From Streptomyces sp. WM4235 (GTDB lineage: Bacteria; Actinomycetota; Actinomycetes; Streptomycetales; Streptomycetaceae): a stretch of 64,000 nt of DNA. The notes under the pieces were generated by a model, which saw only the letters and a list, made by a program, of their open reading frames with translations, did no database searches and was not told the origin of the DNA. The stretch is from assembly GCF_001279725.1 (NCBI RefSeq), contig NZ_LGDE01000046.1, positions 1-64,000 on the forward strand, read 5' to 3'. The position numbers and the translations under genes were made by a program. The number at the start of each line of letters is the position of its first letter. The stretch's first letter is position 1. Below, piece after piece: positions 52,916 to 61,747 of the stretch.

Positions 52916-54496
52916 ATGGAGGTATTGCCGCTGGTGGCGCTGGTGGCGGGCAGCGCGGTGGTCGCGGGGTTGGCCCGTCGGACGTCCGTGTCGGCTCCGC
53001 TGCTGCTCGTCGCGGCCGGTTTGATGGCGTCGTACATCCCGGGCGTGCCGTCGTACACGCTCGACCCGCACATCGTGCTGCCGCTGCTGCTCCCGCCGCT
53101 GCTGCACACCGCCGCCATGGAGAGCTCCTACCTGGACCTGCGGGCCAACGCGCGGCCGATCGCCCTGCTGTCGGTCGGGTACGTGCTCTTCGCGACGCTC
53201 GCCGTCGGGTACGCGGCCTACCTGGTCGTGCCCGGTCTGTCGCTGCCGGTGGCGCTGGTGCTGGGCGCGGTCGTCGCTCCGCCGGACGCCGTGGCCGCCA
53301 CCGCCATCGCCCGCAAACTCGGCCTGCCGAACCGGATCACGACGATCCTCCAGGGCGAGTCCCTGGTGAACGACGCCACCGCCATCACCGCCTACAAGGT
53401 GGCCCTGGCGGCGGCGGTCGGCGTCAGTGCCGGCTGGGCGGGCGGGATCGTCGAGTTCCTGCTCGCCTCGGTGGGCGGTGTCGGCATGGGCCTGCTGCTG
53501 ATGGTGCCCATCCACCTGCTGCGCAGGTCGCTGCGGGACCCGCTGCTCCAGAACACCCTGTCGCTGCTGATCCCCTTCGTGGCGTACGCCGCGGCCGAAC
53601 GGGTGCACGCGTCCGGGGTGCTGGCCGTGGTCGTCGTCGCGCTGTACCTCGGACACCGCAACTGGCAGGTCGACTTCGCCACCCGGCTCCAGGAGGCCGC
53701 GGTGTGGAAGGTGATCTCCTTCGTCCTGGAGTCGGTGGTCTTCGCGCTGATCGGGCTCCAGCTGCCGGTGGTCCTCAAGGGACTCGACGAGTACGCGGGC
53801 CCGGACGCCGCCTGGTACGCGCTGGCGGTGTTCCTGGCCGTGGTCGTGGCCCGGTTCGTCTGGGTGTTCCCGGCGACCTTCCTGCCGCGGGTGCTGTCCG
53901 AGCGGATCCGCGAGCGGGAACCCGAGACCAACTGGAAGGCGCCGGTCATCGTGGGATGGGCGGGCATGCGCGGGGTGGTCTCGCTGGCCATCGCCTTCTC
54001 CGTCCCGCTGAGCGTGCCGCACCGCAACCTGATCCTGTTCCTGACCTTCACCACCGTCATCGGGACCCTGGTGGTCCAGGGGTTGACGCTGCCCCCGCTG
54101 ATCCGCCTGCTGAGGCTGCCGCCGCGGGACGCGCAGGCCGAGACGCTGGCCGAGGCGCAGGCGCAGAGCGAGGCGTCGCGGTCGGCCGAGGAGCGGCTCG
54201 ACGAACTGCTCGCCGACCCGGCGAACGCGCTCCCGCCGCCGCTCGCGGACCGGCTGCGCACGGTGCTGGAGCGGCGGCGCAACGCGGTGTGGGAACGGCT
54301 GGGCGAGGTCAACGCGGTCACGGGCGAGTCGGCGGACGACGTCTACCGTCGCCTCGCCGGCGAGATGATCGAGGCCGAGCGGGAGGTGTTCGTGACGCTG
54401 CGGGACCAGCGGCGGATCGACGACGAGATGCTGCGGGCGTTGCTGCGCAGGCTGGACCTGGAAGAGGCGGCGGCCTACCGCGAGGAATCCTCCTGA
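52916..54496 (+). CDS. Na+/H+ antiporter, CPA1 (NhaP-like)
   Basis: A 526-residue protein with ~12 membrane helices. Ion-binding motifs are VVAPPDAVAATAIAR (~125, the PDA signature) and GESLVNDATAIT (~151, ND). A cytosolic C-terminal segment (~400-526) is rich in Glu/Arg helices. It exchanges protons for Na+ or K+. ATG 52916 follows GAGGATGG. Confidence 0.9.
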   Translation: MEVLPLVALVAGSAVVAGLARRTSVSAPLLLVAAGLMASYIPGVPSYTLDPHIVLPLLLPPLLHTAAMESSYLDLRANARPIALLSVGYVLFATLAVGYAAYLVVPGLSLPVALVLGAVVAPPDAVAATAIARKLGLPNRITTILQGESLVNDATAITAYKVALAAAVGVSAGWAGGIVEFLLASVGGVGMGLLLMVPIHLLRRSLRDPLLQNTLSLLIPFVAYAAAERVHASGVLAVVVVALYLGHRNWQVDFATRLQEAAVWKVISFVLESVVFALIGLQLPVVLKGLDEYAGPDAAWYALAVFLAVVVARFVWVFPATFLPRVLSERIREREPETNWKAPVIVGWAGMRGVVSLAIAFSVPLSVPHRNLILFLTFTTVIGTLVVQGLTLPPLIRLLRLPPRDAQAETLAEAQAQSEASRSAEERLDELLADPANALPPPLADRLRTVLERRRNAVWERLGEVNAVTGESADDVYRRLAGEMIEAEREVFVTLRDQRRIDDEMLRALLRRLDLEEAAAYREESS

Positions 54497-54560
54497 TCCC
54501 CGGGCGCGGCGGGCGGCGGGCGGCGGGTCGGGTTCGGACCCCGTCCCCGGGCGGCGGGGA

Positions 54561-55469
54561 TCAGGGGCGGCCCGTGACGACGGCCGCGAGGGTGGTGCCC
54601 GGGGGGAACGCGCCGCGCTCCGTCAGGGCGGTCAGCGCCCAGAGCAGCTTCGCGACGTAAACGCGCTCGATCGGGACCCCGTGGCGGCGCTCGAAGTCCG
54701 CCGCGAACGCGTCCAGTTCCGCCGGGACCTTCGCGTAGCCGCCGTGGTCGAAGCCCTCGGCCAGGGTCCAGTCGCCGGCAGGGCCCCCGAACGCGGCCCG
54801 CTGGAGGGAACGTATCTCCGCCCCCAGGAAGCCACCCGCGAGCACCGGTACGCCCCACGCCCGCTGCCCGGGGTCCAGTCCCGCCGCCAGTCCCGCCAGG
54901 GTGCCGCCGGTGCCGCAGGCGACCGCCACCACGTCGGCCGCGCCGCGCAGCTCGCGGCCCAACTCCGCGCAGCCGGTCAGGGCGAGGGCGTTGCTGCCGC
55001 CCTCGGGGATCAGGTACGCGCCCTGCGCGTCCGCCGCCGCGAGCAGCCGGGCCAGGGTGTCCGGTTCGGCCTTGCGGCGGTACTGCGACCGGGACGTGAA
55101 GTGCAGCCGCATCCCGTCGGCCGCGCAGCGGGCCAGGGACGGGTTCAGCGGCCGACCGGCCAGCTCGTCGCCCCGGACCACGCCGACCGTCGCCAGCCCG
55201 AGCAGCCGCCCGGCGGCGGCGGTGGCCCGCAGGTGGTTGGAGTAGGCCCCGCCGAAGGTCACCAGCGCGGGGAACCCCCCGTCCAGGGCCGCCCGCAGGT
55301 TCGGTGCGAGCTTGCGCCACTTGTTGCCCGGCAGCTCGGGGTGCACGAGGTCGTCCCGTTTGAGCACCAACCGCACCCCGTACCGCTCGAACCGCTCGTC
55401 CGGCGCCTCGACCACCGGTGACGGCGGCCGGGGCAGGAGCAGGGAGCGGGGGTCCACGGGGCTGGTCAC
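54561..55469 (-). CDS. PLP-dependent ACC deaminase / D-cysteine desulfhydrase family
   Basis: A 302-residue fold II PLP enzyme. The PLP lysine is in HPELPGNKWRKL (~49), followed by TFGGAYSNHLRATAAAG (Asn-His stacking motif) and VACGTGGTLAGLAAG (phosphate loop). ACC deaminase and D-cysteine desulfhydrase cannot be told apart by reading; the overall form is nearer the latter. GTG 55469 is the start. Confidence 0.82.
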   Translation of the reverse strand: MTSPVDPRSLLLPRPPSPVVEAPDERFERYGVRLVLKRDDLVHPELPGNKWRKLAPNLRAALDGGFPALVTFGGAYSNHLRATAAAGRLLGLATVGVVRGDELAGRPLNPSLARCAADGMRLHFTSRSQYRRKAEPDTLARLLAAADAQGAYLIPEGGSNALALTGCAELGRELRGAADVVAVACGTGGTLAGLAAGLDPGQRAWGVPVLAGGFLGAEIRSLQRAAFGGPAGDWTLAEGFDHGGYAKVPAELDAFAADFERRHGVPIERVYVAKLLWALTALTERGAFPPGTTLAAVVTGRP

Positions 55470-55607
55470 CTGCCCATTGTGGGGCGCTCCTGCCCATGCC
55501 GTCGCACGTCAGAGCCCCGCCCACACTCGTCGAGGCGGGTGAACGGGAGCGGAATCCGGAGCGGCGGACTCTTCTGATCGCCGGCGCCGGCGCCGGCGGG
55601 CCGGGGC

Positions 55608-55835
55608 CTACGCCTCGCGGGTGACGCGCGCGTGATCCGTGAACTCCCGCCTGAACAGGTCGTGCCCCGTCCTCCCGGCGTGCCGCAGCGCCCAGTCCTG
55701 CGCGTCCGCCTGTTCGTCGTGAGCACCGGATTCGGCTCCACAGCTCTCGGCGACGCAGAACGCCTCGTAGGTCACCCCGCCTTCGGGGGCGTGCCGGATC
55801 GTGTGGGGGACGTGGCGGAGCACCGCCCTGGTCAT
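55608..55835 (-). CDS. DUF7848-like small protein
   Basis: A 75-residue protein (VLRHVPHTIRHAPEGGV, then CVAESCGAES and HAGRTGHDLFRRE). It matches a small Streptomyces family I recall as DUF7848, often encoded beside XRE-type regulators; function unknown. ATG overlaps the previous stop (ATGA), and GGAGG lies upstream. Confidence 0.7.
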   Translation of the reverse strand: MTRAVLRHVPHTIRHAPEGGVTYEAFCVAESCGAESGAHDEQADAQDWALRHAGRTGHDLFRREFTDHARVTREA

Positions 55836-56032
55836 CGACTCACCTCCTCGTGCGGGTGCCGGCGGATCTCCACGTTGCAGTCCACGACCCCCGAAAGGTC
55901 CCGGCGCCGGTGGCACTCCGTGCGCTGAGCGACCAACGCCCCGCACACGTCGCAGGCCGGATCCGCCGGATCGGGGTCGGGTACTGGGAACGGATCACGC
56001 TGTTCGACCTGCTGCCACAATCCCCGCACCAT
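55832..56032 (-). CDS. small conserved hypothetical protein
   Basis: A 66-residue protein beginning MVRGLWQQVEQRDPFPVPD with a CDVCGALV motif (CxxC, possibly zinc) and a charged end (VEIRRHPHEE). It is coupled to the DUF7848-like gene and divergent from the XRE-type regulator. I recall similar proteins in the same setting in other Streptomyces but no function. Confidence 0.65.
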   Translation of the reverse strand: MVRGLWQQVEQRDPFPVPDPDPADPACDVCGALVAQRTECHRRRDLSGVVDCNVEIRRHPHEEVSR

Positions 56033-56145
56033 TCCGAAACCCCTTCACTGTCCGTTGGTATCGCGATCTTCGCGCTGGTGATCAGGACGGGGGAACCTCG
56101 TACGTTCGGCATCTCGGGACGTCCCACAGCCTGTAGAACGTCCCC

Positions 56146-56886
56146 ATGCAGAACGAGCGGTTAAGGGCCGTCATGGCATCCGGCGGATGGACCCATGCCT
56201 CATTGGCCGGCGCGACCGACGTGGACCCGAAGAGCGTGGAACGCTGGGTCAACCTCGGGCGCACCCCACGGCGGGCGACTGCCCTCAAGGCGGCCGAGGC
56301 GTTGGGCGAGGACATTCACGCCCTGTGGCCGGCGCTCCGGCAAGCGCGGGCGGCGCGGGCAGTCAGTCCGGAACTGATGGCTCTGTACGACCAGCGGGCA
56401 GACCTTCCCGTATCCGTGTTCGTGGGTCTTCTTGCCGCAGCGCACGAGCGCATCGACGTTCTGGTCTACGCGGCGGTGTTCCTGCACGAGGCGTATCCCC
56501 GACTGAACGATCTCCTGCGGGAGCGTGCCGCCGAGGGGTGCGCGGTACGCATCGCAGTCGGAGACGCGGACAGCGAGAACGTCCGGCAGCGTGGGCGGGA
56601 AGAGAAGTTCGGACACGGCATCGAATCCCGCTGTCGCCTCGCTCTCTTGCACTACCGGCCGTTGGCGAGCGTGCCGGGCATCGAGCTTCGGACACACGGC
56701 ACCGCGCTCTACAACAGCTTGTACCGGGCTGATGATCAGGTGTTGGTCAATGCCCACGTCTGGGGTGTGAACGCGTACGGTGCGCCCGTGTGGCACCTTC
56801 GCCGCCACGACCCCGGCGGCATGTTCGACACCTACGCGGACAGCTTCAATGCCGTGTGGGAGACAGCGCGCCCCGTGGAGGCATGA
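56146..56886 (+). CDS. XRE-type DNA-binding regulator with C-terminal PLD-like domain; TTA codon
   Basis: 246 residues: an N-terminal helix-turn-helix (~3-60, ASLAGATDVDPKSVERWVNL) and a C-terminal domain (~90-240) resembling the phospholipase-D-like effector region of Streptomyces regulators (HERIDVLVYAAVFLHEAYP, ALYNSLYRADDQVLVNAH). Codon 6 is TTA (56161-56163), the rare Leu codon read by the bldA tRNA, implying developmental control. GC at third positions is visibly lower than in flanking genes. The NUDIX gene follows after 4 nt. Confidence 0.8.
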   Translation: MQNERLRAVMASGGWTHASLAGATDVDPKSVERWVNLGRTPRRATALKAAEALGEDIHALWPALRQARAARAVSPELMALYDQRADLPVSVFVGLLAAAHERIDVLVYAAVFLHEAYPRLNDLLRERAAEGCAVRIAVGDADSENVRQRGREEKFGHGIESRCRLALLHYRPLASVPGIELRTHGTALYNSLYRADDQVLVNAHVWGVNAYGAPVWHLRRHDPGGMFDTYADSFNAVWETARPVEA

Positions 56887-56890
56887 CCGG

Positions 56891-57361
56891 ATGGCCCGGA
56901 CCGAGTACTACGACGATCCTCACGCGCCCGAGCCGAACAGCATGGTCGTGGCCGCATCGGCGGTGGTCACCGACGGCGAGGGCCGCATCCTGCTGCAACG
57001 GCGACGGGACAACGACCTGTGGGCGCTGCCCGGCGGCGGGATGGACCTGGGCGACTCGCTGCCCGGCACGGCCGTCCGCGAGGTCAAGGAGGAGACCGGG
57101 CTCGACGTGGTGATCACGGGACTGGTCGGCACGTACACGGACCCCCGGCACGTCATCGAGTACAGCGACGGCGAGGTCAGGCGGCAGTTCAACGTCTGCT
57201 TCACGGCCCGTGTCACGGGCGGAGAACTGTCCCTCTCCGACGAGAGCACGGAACTGCGGTTCGTGGCGCCGGCGGATCTCGACGCACTACCCGTGCACCA
57301 CACCCAACGCCTGCGCCTACGACACTTCCTGGAGCACCGCTCCGCCCCGTACCTCGGCTAG
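56891..57361 (+). CDS. NUDIX hydrolase
   Basis: A 156-residue NUDIX enzyme; box GGGMDLGDSLPGTAVREVKE continuing ETGL, with Asp replacing the first Glu. Stop TAG. It begins 4 nt after the XRE-type gene and is therefore co-transcribed with it. Substrate unknown. Confidence 0.85.
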   Translation: MARTEYYDDPHAPEPNSMVVAASAVVTDGEGRILLQRRRDNDLWALPGGGMDLGDSLPGTAVREVKEETGLDVVITGLVGTYTDPRHVIEYSDGEVRRQFNVCFTARVTGGELSLSDESTELRFVAPADLDALPVHHTQRLRLRHFLEHRSAPYLG

Positions 57362-57459
57362 CCGGCGGCCGACGAGCAGCCCGAGATGGGTCGTCGGCCG
57401 GAGCGAGGCTTCGCCGTCCAGTTGTGCGGCACGGGGATCGGACATCCGCACGGCGAAGC

Positions 57460-57494
57460 CCACGGGGCGGACGGTGTCATGGTCCGCCCCGTGG
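57460..57494. terminator. bidirectional terminator
   Basis: CCACGGGGCGGAC and its complement (13 bp perfect) with a 9-nt loop between the convergent NUDIX and amidase genes. Confidence 0.8.
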
Positions 57495-57502
57495 CGGGGC
57501 GG

Positions 57503-58093
57503 TCACTTGAGGCGGTCCGCCACGCGTTCGCGGAACCACGTCATCGTGAACCCCTTGGGGTCGATCTTGCCCGGCTGCCATTCGAGGTGCCCGATCACCG
57601 AGCGCTCGGTCCAACCGTGGAAGCGGCAGACGGCAGCGGCCGCCCGGACCATGGCGTCGAGCTGCACCGCGGGCCAGGGGTCCTTGCCGTCGCCGAGGTT
57701 CTCGCACTCGAAGCCGTAGAAGTGTCGGTTGCCGTCGGTGTTCGCCGTGTGGTCCGGAGGGAGCCGCTTCTCGGCGATCACCGCGGCCAGGACGTCGGAG
57801 TCGCCGGAGCCCGCGTGGTTGGCGCGGCCGTAGCCGACGAGGTGGACCCGGCCGTCCTTGGTGATCACGCCGTGGCAGAGCGGGCCGGGCAGGTCCTCGT
57901 CGCCGTCCCGGCAGAGCCGGACCGTGTACGCGGTGCCCTGCGTGACGGTGTGATGGATCATCACCCCGTTGACCGGCCCCCAGGGGCCCTTGTGGTTGCG
58001 GTTGTGGGTGCGCCAGGCGCCGACCTCGACGACGCGCAGCCCCTCGTTGCGCAACTGGGTGAGGAAACGGTCTGCGGACATGGGTGCGGACAT
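57503..58093 (-). CDS. N-acetylmuramoyl-L-alanine amidase (Amidase_2/PGRP type)
   Basis: A 196-residue amidase fold: zinc His in VMIHHTVTQG (~47), GFECENLGDG, and VIGHLEWQPGKIDPKGF carrying the second His and the catalytic/structural C-terminal loop. No signal peptide is visible, so export would need another route, as with phage-type endolysins. ATG 58093 follows GGAGG. The 170-nt gap to hmp (58094-58263) holds nothing recognisable. Confidence 0.85.
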   Translation of the reverse strand: MSAPMSADRFLTQLRNEGLRVVEVGAWRTHNRNHKGPWGPVNGVMIHHTVTQGTAYTVRLCRDGDEDLPGPLCHGVITKDGRVHLVGYGRANHAGSGDSDVLAAVIAEKRLPPDHTANTDGNRHFYGFECENLGDGKDPWPAVQLDAMVRAAAAVCRFHGWTERSVIGHLEWQPGKIDPKGFTMTWFRERVADRLK

Positions 58094-58263
58094 GGACGCC
58101 TCCTTCCGTGCGTGAGGGGCCGATCACCTTTCGTGTTCGACCCATCACGTTCCGGTGTAGTGGAGGGAGTCCTTCCGCGGCTAGCGCGTTCGTACGGCGA
58201 GCGAGCGAATCCGGACATTCACGGAAGTCTCGTCCGCCCCTCGCGTCCCGTCGACCTCGGATG

Positions 58264-59469
58264 TCACGCGGAGGCGAGCCACAGGTCGGGCCCGAAGACC
58301 TCGTAATGGATGTCCGCCGCCGGTACGCCCTTGTCGAGCAGTTGTTCGCGGACCGCGCGCATGAAGGGCAGCGGCCCGCACAGGTAGGCGTGGGTGCCCG
58401 GGGCCACCGGGACGTCGGAGAGGTCGAGCCGGCCGACCCCGTCGTCGGCCGCGGCGTCCTCGTGGCCGGTCTCGTACCAGAACCGGGCCGAGGCGTCGGC
58501 GAGCTTGTGCGTGAAGGCCCGGTGGTCGCCGCGCAGGGCGTGGTCGGCCGGGGAGCGATCGGCGTGCAGGACGGTCACCGGGGCGCCGTGCCCGGTCTCG
58601 GCCAGGTGCTCCAGCATCGACAGCATCGGCGTGCAGCCGATCCCGGCCGAGGCCAGCAGCACGGGCGAGGCCGGGTCCTGGAGCACCAGGTCGCCGTACG
58701 GGGCCGAGACGCGCAGGGTGTCGCCGACGCGGACCTCGGCGTGCAGGTGGTGGGACACCTCCCCGTCCGGGCCCCCCGCGGCCGGCCCGTGGACCCGCTT
58801 CACGGTGATCGCGCGGACCGGGGAGGCGGGCGACGAGGAGAGGCTGTACTGGCGGATCTGCCGTGCGCCGTCCGGGAGTTCGACCTGGACGGAGACGTAC
58901 TGGCCCGGCTTGAAGCCGGGGGCGGGCGCCCCGTCGGCCGGGACCAGGTGGAAGGTGGCGCAGTCGACGGTCTCCTCGACGCGGCGGACGACCGTCCACG
59001 GGCGCCAGACGTCGCCCGCGACGACCCGCCGCTCGGCGTACAGCCGCTCCTCGATGGCGATGAGGGCGCCCGCCATCAGCCAGTAGACCTCGTCCCAGGC
59101 CTCGGCGACCTCGGGCGTGACGGCCTCCCCGAGAACCTCCGCGATGGCCTCGAACAGGTGCCGGTGGACGATCGCGTACTGGTCGCGGGTGATGCCGAGC
59201 GAGGCGTGCTTGTGGGCGATGTGGCCGAGCATCACGTCGGGCCGGGTGTCGGGGTGCCGGACGAGGTGGCCGGCGAACGCGGCGATGGAGCCGGCCAGGG
59301 CCTGCTGTTGCAGTCCGGCCTTCTGGTTGCCGCGGTTGAACAGGTCGCGGAGCAGGGCCGGGTGGGCGGCGAACAGCTTCGCGTAGAAGAGTTCCGCGAT
59401 GTCGCCGACGGCCGCCCCCACGGCGGGCAGGGTGGCGCGGACGGTCGCGGTCGACTTCTCGGACAGCAT
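58264..59469 (-). CDS. hmp: flavohaemoglobin (nitric oxide dioxygenase)
   Basis: A 401-residue protein that oxidises NO to nitrate. The globin domain (~1-140) has the proximal His in GHIAHKHASLGI (~85). An FAD domain follows with RQYSLSSSP, then an NAD domain with GIGCTPMLSMLEHL; the C-terminus is YEVFGPDLW. ATG 59469 follows GAGGAG. An NsrR-like operator lies just upstream and nsrR is the next gene. Confidence 0.95.
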   Translation of the reverse strand: MLSEKSTATVRATLPAVGAAVGDIAELFYAKLFAAHPALLRDLFNRGNQKAGLQQQALAGSIAAFAGHLVRHPDTRPDVMLGHIAHKHASLGITRDQYAIVHRHLFEAIAEVLGEAVTPEVAEAWDEVYWLMAGALIAIEERLYAERRVVAGDVWRPWTVVRRVEETVDCATFHLVPADGAPAPGFKPGQYVSVQVELPDGARQIRQYSLSSSPASPVRAITVKRVHGPAAGGPDGEVSHHLHAEVRVGDTLRVSAPYGDLVLQDPASPVLLASAGIGCTPMLSMLEHLAETGHGAPVTVLHADRSPADHALRGDHRAFTHKLADASARFWYETGHEDAAADDGVGRLDLSDVPVAPGTHAYLCGPLPFMRAVREQLLDKGVPAADIHYEVFGPDLWLASA

Positions 59470-59485
59470 CGGGAAGCTCCTCTGT

Positions 59486-59508
59486 AAGTTGACTATTGGA
59501 TACCAATT
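59486..59508 (-). promoter_or_regulatory. NsrR-like operator before hmp
   Basis: A 23-bp element containing the perfect inverted repeat ATTGG-ATA-CCAAT (59495-59507). On the minus strand it matches the element before nsrR at 15 of 23 positions. Confidence 0.7.
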
Positions 59509-59609
59509 AAAGGGCGTGAGGGTCTCCGGGTGATGCGGAGATCTGTTCGAAGAGCCCTCGGGTGTGGCGTGGGTGGGGTGACGGCCGCTCGGAACCGGCC
59601 ATCCGCGCC

Positions 59610-60071
59610 TCAGCCGGCGGGGCCCCCGCCCCGACCGGGCGGTCCGCTCGAAATGCCGAGCAGCAGCGGTCCGGTGGGGGCCGCCACCAGGTCGTTCACC
59701 GTGAGCGGGTCCAGTGCGGCGAAGAAGGCCTCCTGGGCCCGACGCAGCGCGCCCCGCAGGAGGCAGGCGCTCCGCAGTGGACACGGGACGGCGCCGTCGC
59801 AGTCCACGACGTCGCCGACGCCCTCCAGTTCGCGCACCACCGTCCCCACCGAGGCGGCGCGGCCGGCGCCGGTCAGGGCGAGCCCGCCGCCCCGGCCGCG
59901 CCGCGCCTCGACCAGGCCGAGGTGTTGCAGCCTGGCCACCACCTTCGCGGTGTGGGTGTACGGGACCTCCATGGTCGCCGCGACCTCGCGCGTGGTGGGG
60001 AGGTCCGTGTCCTCGACGGCCAGACGCATCAGGACGCGGAGCGCCAGATCGGTGAATCGGGTCAGCCGCAT
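59610..60071 (-). CDS. nsrR: Rrf2-family nitric-oxide-sensing repressor NsrR
   Basis: A 153-residue Rrf2 regulator: winged helix (LTRFTDLALRVLMRLAV, then PTTREVAATMEVPYTHTAKV). The three cluster-ligand cysteines are in VDCDGAVPCPLRSACLL (~91-105). Its [4Fe-4S] cluster reacts with NO, releasing hmp and nsrR itself. ATG 60071; an operator lies 16 bp upstream. Confidence 0.93.
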   Translation of the reverse strand: MRLTRFTDLALRVLMRLAVEDTDLPTTREVAATMEVPYTHTAKVVARLQHLGLVEARRGRGGGLALTGAGRAASVGTVVRELEGVGDVVDCDGAVPCPLRSACLLRGALRRAQEAFFAALDPLTVNDLVAAPTGPLLLGISSGPPGRGGGPAG

Positions 60072-60086
60072 GACGCCACCGTAGAA

Positions 60087-60109
60087 AACTGGAATCTTCG
60101 ATGCAAGTT
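60087..60109 (-). promoter_or_regulatory. NsrR operator before nsrR
   Basis: An imperfect 23-bp palindrome, minus-strand arms AACTTGCAT and ATTCCAGTT (7 of 9 pair), with a 5-nt centre. It closely resembles the S. coelicolor NsrR site as I remember it, so nsrR is probably autoregulated. Confidence 0.7.
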
Positions 60110-60295
60110 AAGTCGAGGCGGTGGGCGTGGATGGCTGAAACCAGAGGGGTCGGAGGGGCTGGAGGGGAGAAAGTGACTCATCAGAGTGCCCACACCCCAT
60201 ACGGAGTAGTCCCACCCTTTTGTGTAATGGTCTCACCACGCCGCGCACTGGAAGGCTGATCCCGCAGATCCATGGAGTGATCGAAAGGGAAACAC

Positions 60296-61702
60296 ATGTC
60301 GGTCCAGGCAGGTTCCGAATCCGAAGTCCAGGCACCGCAGCGCAGTCTCGGGACCTCGGCCGCGCGGAACTTGGCAACCACGACCAAGTCCGCGCCGCAG
60401 ATGCAGGAGATCACCTCCCGGTGGTTGCTCAAGATGCTCCCGTGGGTGTCGGTGCAGGGCGGTACGTACCGGGTCAACCGGCGGCTCAGCTACTCCGTCG
60501 GTGACGGCCGGGTGGAGTTCATCAAGACCGGCACCCAGGTCCAGGTGATCCCCGCCGAACTCGGAGAGCTCCCGCTGCTGCGCGAGTACGAGGACGTCGA
60601 CGTCCTGACCGAGCTCGCCGCCCGGTGCCACCAGGTCGACTTCGAGGCCGGCCAGGAGCTCACCTCCTTCGGCAGCCCCGCCGACAGGGTGTTCCTGCTC
60701 GCCCACGGCCGGATCGACCAGATCGGCACCGGCCCCTACGGCGACGACGCCGTCCTGCAGACCGTCGCCGACGGCGCCTACTTCGGCGAGGACGCCCTCG
60801 TGGACGAGGAGGCCATCTGGGAGTACACCGCCCGGGCCGCCACCTCCGGTACCGCGCTCGTCCTCTCCCGGCAGGACTTCCAGCTCCTCGCCGACCGGGT
60901 GGACTCGCTGCGGGCGCACGTGGACGAGGTACGGGCCCTGCCCGCCCAGCGGACCAACAAGTACGGCGAGGCCGCGATCGACCTCTCCGCCGGCCACCAG
61001 GGCGAGGCCGTGCTCCCCGGCACCTTCGTCGACTACGAGGCCAGGCCGCGCGAGTACGAGCTCTCCATCGCCCAAACGGTTCTGCGCGTCCACACCCGCG
61101 TCGCCGACCTCTACAACCAGCCGATGAACCAGACCGAGCAGCAGTTGCGGCTCACGGTCGAGGCGCTGCGCGAGCGCCAGGAGCACGAGATGCTCAACAA
61201 CCGCGACTTCGGCCTCCTCCACAACGCCGACTACGACCAACGCATCCAGCCGCACGACGGCGCGCCCAGCCCCGACGACATGGACCAGCTGCTCAGCATG
61301 CGGCGCGGATCCAAGCTCTTCCTCGCACACCCCAAGGCCATCGCCGCCTTCGGCCGCGAGTGCAACAAGCGCGGGCTGTACCCGGAATCGATCGAGATCG
61401 GCGGTCACCGGGTGCCGTCCTGGCGCGGGGTGCCGATCTTCCCGTCCAACAAGATCCCGATCAGCGACGCCCGGACCACCTCCATCCTCTGCATGCGCAC
61501 CGGCGAGGACGAGTCCGGCGTGATCGGCCTGCACCAGCCGGGCATCCCGGACGAGATCGAGCCGAGCACGTCGGTCCGCTTCATGGGCATCAGCGAGCAG
61601 GCGATCATCTCGTACCTGGTCACCACCTACTTCTCCGCCGCGGTGCTCGTCCCGGACGCGCTCGGCGTGCTGGAGAACGTCGAGATCGCCCGCTGGCGCT
61701 GA
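60296..61702 (+). CDS. family 2B encapsulin nanocompartment shell protein
   Basis: 468 residues. Residues ~35-100 ([26 protein letters not shown]) and ~225-468 ([52 protein letters not shown]) form a split HK97-type shell fold. Residues ~101-210 are an inserted cyclic-nucleotide-binding-like domain ([33 protein letters not shown]). No helix-turn-helix is present, so it is not a Crp regulator. The protein should assemble into an icosahedral compartment around cargo encoded next door. ATG 60296 follows AAGGGAA. The conserved phosphate-binding Arg of cNMP domains is not evident. Confidence 0.92.
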   Translation: MSVQAGSESEVQAPQRSLGTSAARNLATTTKSAPQMQEITSRWLLKMLPWVSVQGGTYRVNRRLSYSVGDGRVEFIKTGTQVQVIPAELGELPLLREYEDVDVLTELAARCHQVDFEAGQELTSFGSPADRVFLLAHGRIDQIGTGPYGDDAVLQTVADGAYFGEDALVDEEAIWEYTARAATSGTALVLSRQDFQLLADRVDSLRAHVDEVRALPAQRTNKYGEAAIDLSAGHQGEAVLPGTFVDYEARPREYELSIAQTVLRVHTRVADLYNQPMNQTEQQLRLTVEALRERQEHEMLNNRDFGLLHNADYDQRIQPHDGAPSPDDMDQLLSMRRGSKLFLAHPKAIAAFGRECNKRGLYPESIEIGGHRVPSWRGVPIFPSNKIPISDARTTSILCMRTGEDESGVIGLHQPGIPDEIEPSTSVRFMGISEQAIISYLVTTYFSAAVLVPDALGVLENVEIARWR

Positions 61703-61747
61703 TGAGAGGTCCGGCCGAACGGCGACGGGGGAGTACGGGGGAGCGCG

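Noticed and set aside
60596..60925. Crp/Fnr-type transcription factor call for the encapsulin gene
   Set aside because: The cyclic-nucleotide-like domain is internal, with no helix-turn-helix after it; flanking sequence is HK97 shell fold.
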